From Chloroflexales bacterium (GTDB lineage Bacteria; Chloroflexota; Chloroflexia; Chloroflexales; Chloroflexaceae), in contig JAAXUL010000310.1 in assembly GCA_013336035.1 (NCBI GenBank), positions 1 through 8,381 on the forward strand: a stretch of 8,381 nt of DNA. Direction: 5' to 3'. Of this stretch, positions 5,897-8,381 are shown one piece after another. The position numbers and the translations under genes were made by a program. The notes beneath the pieces are model-generated. The model saw only the letters and a program-made list of their open reading frames with translations. It was not told the DNA's origin and did not search any database. Every line of letters starts with the position of its first letter. Position 1 is the stretch's first letter.

Positions 5897-5916
5897 GGGG
5901 CGAGTCGTCTCACCCC
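5897..5916 (-). terminator. Hairpin over the methyltransferase stop codon
   Basis: GGGG-C-GAG-TCGT-CTC-A-CCCC forms a stem of 7 pairs with one mismatch and a 4-nt loop, covering the stop codon (5910-5912). No T-tract follows on the - strand, so it is more likely a processing or attenuation element between genes, or incidental, than a strong terminator. Confidence 0.25.
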
Positions 5917-6704
5917 GAGCCAGTGTCGGTGCCAGTCGGCAGCTCGGCCAGGTAGAGGTAGCGGGCGTGCAGGCCCTCCGTGATCGCCTGGCGAATCCCC
6001 TCCGCATCGCCCATGCGCTGCTCGTAAATGAACAGGTTGCCCTCGGCGGCGAACTGCTCGTGCAGCTCCTCCAGCACCGCCCTGCGCCGCACGGCCAGAT
6101 CATACTCTGCATCGGTCAGGTTCCAGGTCTGGAAGCTCAGCCCACTCGCCCGCAGCGCGTCAGCCAGCGGGGTGCGTTCGGGCGGCAGGCGCTCCGCCGG
6201 GAACTGCTCCCGGGGCACCCACGGCTCCCGGCCATACGAGTAGAGCAGTCCGAGCCGGCCGCCCGGGCGCAGGGCCGCCGTCACCGCGCGGATCGTGGTG
6301 GCGTAGTCGTCGCTGAAGTAGATCGTGTCGATGGCCAGCACGACGTCGAATGTCGCGGGCGGGAGCTCCAGGTGATTGATGTCGCCGACGACGAAGCTCA
6401 GCCGGCCCTCGCTGCCGGCGGCCAGCTCCCGCGCCTGCCGAATCGCCTCTTCGCTATAGTCGAGCCCGGTGAGCCGGGCGCCCGTGCACTCGGCCAGGAA
6501 CGCGGCGATCTTGCCATTCCCGCAGCCAAGGTCGAGCGCGTGGACGCCGGCTCTAAGCCCGGTCGCGATGGCGAGCTGCTCGAGCTGGGCGACGTTGGCA
6601 AAGCCATGCTGCGCGAGGTCACGGCCGAAGACCCGCGCGCAGAAGGTAGCGTGGGCCGCGCTCCGGGCAACGGCGGTATAGAAGGACTCGTAGAACGCTT
6701 TCAC
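5910..6704 (-). CDS. Class I SAM-dependent methyltransferase, 264 residues
   Basis: Transfers a methyl group from S-adenosylmethionine to an unidentified substrate in the cytoplasm. The Rossmann-type core is clear. Motif I, ALDLGCGNGK (56-65), binds SAM; D82 in GLDYSEEAI is the acidic residue that contacts the ribose. VGDINHL (106-112) provides the adenine-side loop. FDVVLAIDTIYF (119-130) and LRPGGRLGLLY (145-155) are motifs IV-V. The extra N-terminal helices (about 1-45) and C-terminal part (about 160-264) should define the substrate, but I recognise no subfamily. The start is GTG at 6704-6702, supported by GAGGAG with 5-nt spacing; no better ATG is nearby. It is the first gene of the - strand operon and is divergent from the phosphoesterase gene across 134 bp. 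Confidence 0.9.
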   Translation of the reverse strand: MKAFYESFYTAVARSAAHATFCARVFGRDLAQHGFANVAQLEQLAIATGLRAGVHALDLGCGNGKIAAFLAECTGARLTGLDYSEEAIRQARELAAGSEGRLSFVVGDINHLELPPATFDVVLAIDTIYFSDDYATTIRAVTAALRPGGRLGLLYSYGREPWVPREQFPAERLPPERTPLADALRASGLSFQTWNLTDAEYDLAVRRRAVLEELHEQFAAEGNLFIYEQRMGDAEGIRQAITEGLHARYLYLAELPTGTDTGSG

Positions 6705-6838
6705 GGTGGCTCCTCGTCAACTCGGCGCCCTGGGCTTCAGGGACGGTCACAGCCCATCGTATCGTGCGGCGTCACGACAAGAGTGCTGCCACACGCGTTA
6801 TGATACGGTAGATCGCGCAGCGAAGGGGGGCGACGCGC
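6705..6838. promoter_or_regulatory. Divergent promoter region
   Basis: This 134-bp spacer must supply promoters for the leftward methyltransferase operon and the rightward phosphoesterase. On the + strand TATGAT (6799-6804) is a good -10 candidate, with a weak -35-like GACAAG at 6776-6781 (17-bp spacing). No convincing - strand promoter was found by eye. Confidence 0.4.
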
Positions 6839-7486
6839 ATGGCAGTGGTGGGACTGGTCGCGGATATCCATGGCGACCTCGCAGGACTGCGACGGGCGCT
6901 GGCGATCTTCGCCCGCGAGCAGGTCGCCCGCCTGATCTGCGCCGGCGACATTGTTGATCGCGGCGCCGACGCCGACGCCATCGTCCCCATCCTCGCGCGC
7001 CTTGGGGCCACCGGTGTCAAGGGCAACCATGAGCATACGGTGCTCTACGCGCAGGAGCGCTGGCGCGCCAGCCCGCGGGCGGCGCAGCTCGCCCAGGTGG
7101 GCCGGGTGGTGAGTGACGCGACGATCGGGTACATTGCCGCCCTGCCTGCTACCGCCAGGCTCACCCTTGCCGGGGTGCGCATCCTGGTCGCCCATGGCGC
7201 CCCCTGGAGCGACATCGCGAGCGTCTTCCCCGACAGCCACCAGGCGATCTTCGACCAGCTGCGTGCGCGCTACGCCGCCGACACTGATGTCATCGTGCTC
7301 GGCCACACCCACTGTCCGATGCAGGTGGATCTCGGCGGGCTGCGTGTGCTCAACCCGGGCTCGGTCTACGGCGTAACCGCCCGTGACAGCGCCACGTGCG
7401 CCACGCTCGACCTCGCCACGCGCACCTTCCGCGTCTTCGACCTATGCACAGGGGCGGAGCGCCCGGTAGAGCGAGCTGCGCGGTAA
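6839..7486 (+). CDS. Calcineurin-like metallophosphoesterase, 215 residues
   Basis: Binuclear-metal phosphoesterase of the YfcE/MJ0936-like type, which hydrolyses phosphodiester or phosphomonoester bonds. All five metal-binding blocks are present in order: D9-I-H11 (DIHGD), G36-D37 (GDIVDRG), G62-N63-H64-E (GNHE), H119-G (VAHGAPW) and G155-H156-T-H158 (GHTHCPM). These are followed by the family's LNPGSV (171-176). Length and order are typical of a complete single-domain enzyme with no signal peptide. AAGGGGGG precedes the ATG by about 8 nt. It is transcribed away from the methyltransferase operon, and downstream lie only a gene relic and a convergent acyltransferase gene. The natural substrate cannot be told from sequence; a nucleotide or cyclic nucleotide is possible. 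Confidence 0.9.
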   Translation: MAVVGLVADIHGDLAGLRRALAIFAREQVARLICAGDIVDRGADADAIVPILARLGATGVKGNHEHTVLYAQERWRASPRAAQLAQVGRVVSDATIGYIAALPATARLTLAGVRILVAHGAPWSDIASVFPDSHQAIFDQLRARYAADTDVIVLGHTHCPMQVDLGGLRVLNPGSVYGVTARDSATCATLDLATRTFRVFDLCTGAERPVERAAR

Positions 7487-7822
7487 ACACCGAACCGGCG
7501 AGATCAGACGGAGCTCACCAGGGCCTCGGGGTCAACGGCGAGGCGCTCCAGTTCGCGGAGCACGACAGCCGGCTTGGTACGGGCCATCGCATCTCATGGG
7601 AGTCTCCCTGGCTACCTCAGAGAGCATACCTGACTAGCGCTGACGACGGCGGCACAGGGCTTCCCATGGCCCGGCTGGCGACGGGGGTCAGCGTGCAGCG
7701 CCGCTCGGGCGACGGAGGCATCCCCGCTGGCCGGACAGTTGTGTGGCCTTAGCGTAGCGTACGCCACCCAGCTGGTACTTCACGGAAGCGCTCTGCCCTG
7801 TTGATCTCCAGCGTAGCTGAAC
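7487..7822. other. Intergenic region with gene relic
   Basis: Apart from the relic at 7504-7602, this 336-bp stretch holds no gene I can support. From 7603 to 7822 there is no credible reading frame, promoter or terminator on either strand. It separates the converging phosphoesterase and acyltransferase genes. Confidence 0.5.
7504..7602 (-). pseudogene. Relic of a second copy of the solenoid gene (5' end only)
   Basis: On the - strand an ATG at 7587-7585 opens a 27-codon frame closed by TGA at 7506-7504. It begins MARTKPAVVLRELERLAVDP, against MARTSPNAVLRELERLADDP for the solenoid gene at 5863; 19 of the first 26 residues match. The nucleotide match continues upstream of the ATG to about 7602, but the Shine-Dalgarno AGGAGA has become ATGAGA. 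After about codon 25 the similarity stops. This is the 5' stub of a paralogue whose remainder was deleted or replaced, lying 17 bp past the phosphoesterase stop in the opposite direction. It is unlikely to be translated well. Confidence 0.75.
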
Positions 7823-8381
7823 CTACACCCTCCTGGCTCGCACCCGCCAGAGCACGAGGATGACTGTCGCGCCCACGATCAGCCAGCCGAACCAGTCGCC
7901 CCAGCGCGTGTACAGCGTGTGCTCCTCGGTCACAAAGGTCGTCCCAGTAATCACCTGGCGCGCATCGATGCTGCTCTGAGCGCTCATGCGGCCGTAGGGG
8001 TCGATCACCTGGGCGACGCCGGACACCGAGCCGAGTGCGAACGCCACCCGGTTCTCCACGGCCCGAAAGACACTGTCGGCGGCGTGGTAGGGCGGGAACC
8101 ACGGCGTACCGAAGTCGGAGTCATCGGGCATCAGCACGATCTGCGCCCCCTGCTGCGCGAGGCGGCGGGTAACCGTCGTGATATGCCGATCCCAGCAGAC
8201 CCCAAGCCCCACCCGTCCGTACGGGGTCGTGAACACCTGGTGCGTCGGCGGCCCAGCTTGGAACCCGGCTGCACGCTCGCCGTCGGTGATGTTGACCTTG
8301 GCCTGGCGCCCAACCTCCGCGCCATCCGGCCCGATCAGCAGGGCGGTATCGTGCATCCCGCTCGGCGCCTGCCAGACGGTG
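7823..8381 (-). CDS. Apolipoprotein N-acyltransferase-like protein, C-terminal part (5' end outside window)
   Basis: Partial gene; translation is open to the window edge (TVWQAPSG precedes the Met at 8356-8354), so that Met is internal. The visible part is the carbon-nitrogen hydrolase (nitrilase) domain plus one C-terminal membrane helix, the layout of Lnt, which N-acylates lipoproteins at the outer face of the cytoplasmic membrane. Counting from the Met at 8356: LLIGPDG (6-12), catalytic Lys K20 in GRQAKVN, nucleophile Cys C54 in GLGVCWD, VFRAVENRVAFALGS (96-110), DPYGR (119-123) and TLYTRWGDWFGW (147-158). A hydrophobic helix, about 157-170, and a basic RVRARR tail follow. The Glu of the triad and the N-terminal membrane helices should lie beyond the right edge. 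Family assignment is good; true Lnt activity versus a related membrane nitrilase is undecided. Confidence 0.8.
   Translation of the reverse strand, partial: TVWQAPSGMHDTALLIGPDGAEVGRQAKVNITDGERAAGFQAGPPTHQVFTTPYGRVGLGVCWDRHITTVTRRLAQQGAQIVLMPDDSDFGTPWFPPYHAADSVFRAVENRVAFALGSVSGVAQVIDPYGRMSAQSSIDARQVITGTTFVTEEHTLYTRWGDWFGWLIVGATVILVLWRVRARRV

Noticed and set aside
5447..6803. Long + strand open frames opposite the methyltransferase and solenoid genes
   Set aside because: They are antisense shadows of GC-rich coding sequence; the - strand proteins have clear motifs and ribosome binding sites.
7731..7752. GGACAG followed by GTGGCCTTAG, resembling the reverse complement of the 354-579 repeats, considered as the opposite end of a transposon
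   Set aside because: It needs insertions at two places to align, lacks the GGAATC part, and no transposase lies between.

Overview
The window is a GC-rich bacterial chromosome segment (43 of 60 bases are G/C at 1561-1620) with an AT-rich insert at about 2200-3850 (21 of 60 at 3181-3240). Gene content and style (an Lnt-like acyltransferase, a CIA30-family protein, alpha-helical repeat proteins, strong Shine-Dalgarno sites) would suit a GC-rich environmental bacterium such as a Chloroflexota member. This placement is an impression, not a demonstrated result.

Region 1 (1-2140) looks like a small mobile or integrative module on the + strand. It holds a short HNH nuclease, about 340 bp of non-coding DNA with three diverged direct repeats, a 69-residue excisionase-type helix-turn-helix protein behind a perfect 16-bp palindrome, and a complete tyrosine recombinase. 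Strong hairpins sharing the same stem core lie at both ends (22-48 and 2091-2120).

Region 2 (2197-3842) is a sharply AT-rich two-gene cassette. It has its own extended -10 promoter, a leader bracketed by an inverted repeat, a 130-residue protein and a 395-residue protein joined by an ATGA stop/start overlap. I recognise neither function; the second resembles DUF6575-type proteins. As uncharacterised cargo beside an integrase it is the best candidate here for an undescribed system, possibly defence. Region 3 (3843-4384) carries no intact gene, only a possible decayed reading frame on the - strand.

Region 4 (4385-6704, - strand) reads as an operon of a SAM methyltransferase, an alpha-solenoid (HEAT-like) protein and a CIA30-family protein. 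The middle gene is broken by an exact 20-bp tandem duplication; removing one copy restores one 313-residue reading frame. Region 5 holds a divergently transcribed metallophosphoesterase (6839-7486), a 27-codon relic of a second copy of the solenoid gene (7504-7587, - strand), and the C-terminal part of an Lnt/nitrilase-family gene that runs off the right edge.

No tRNA, rRNA, CRISPR array or intact insertion sequence was seen.
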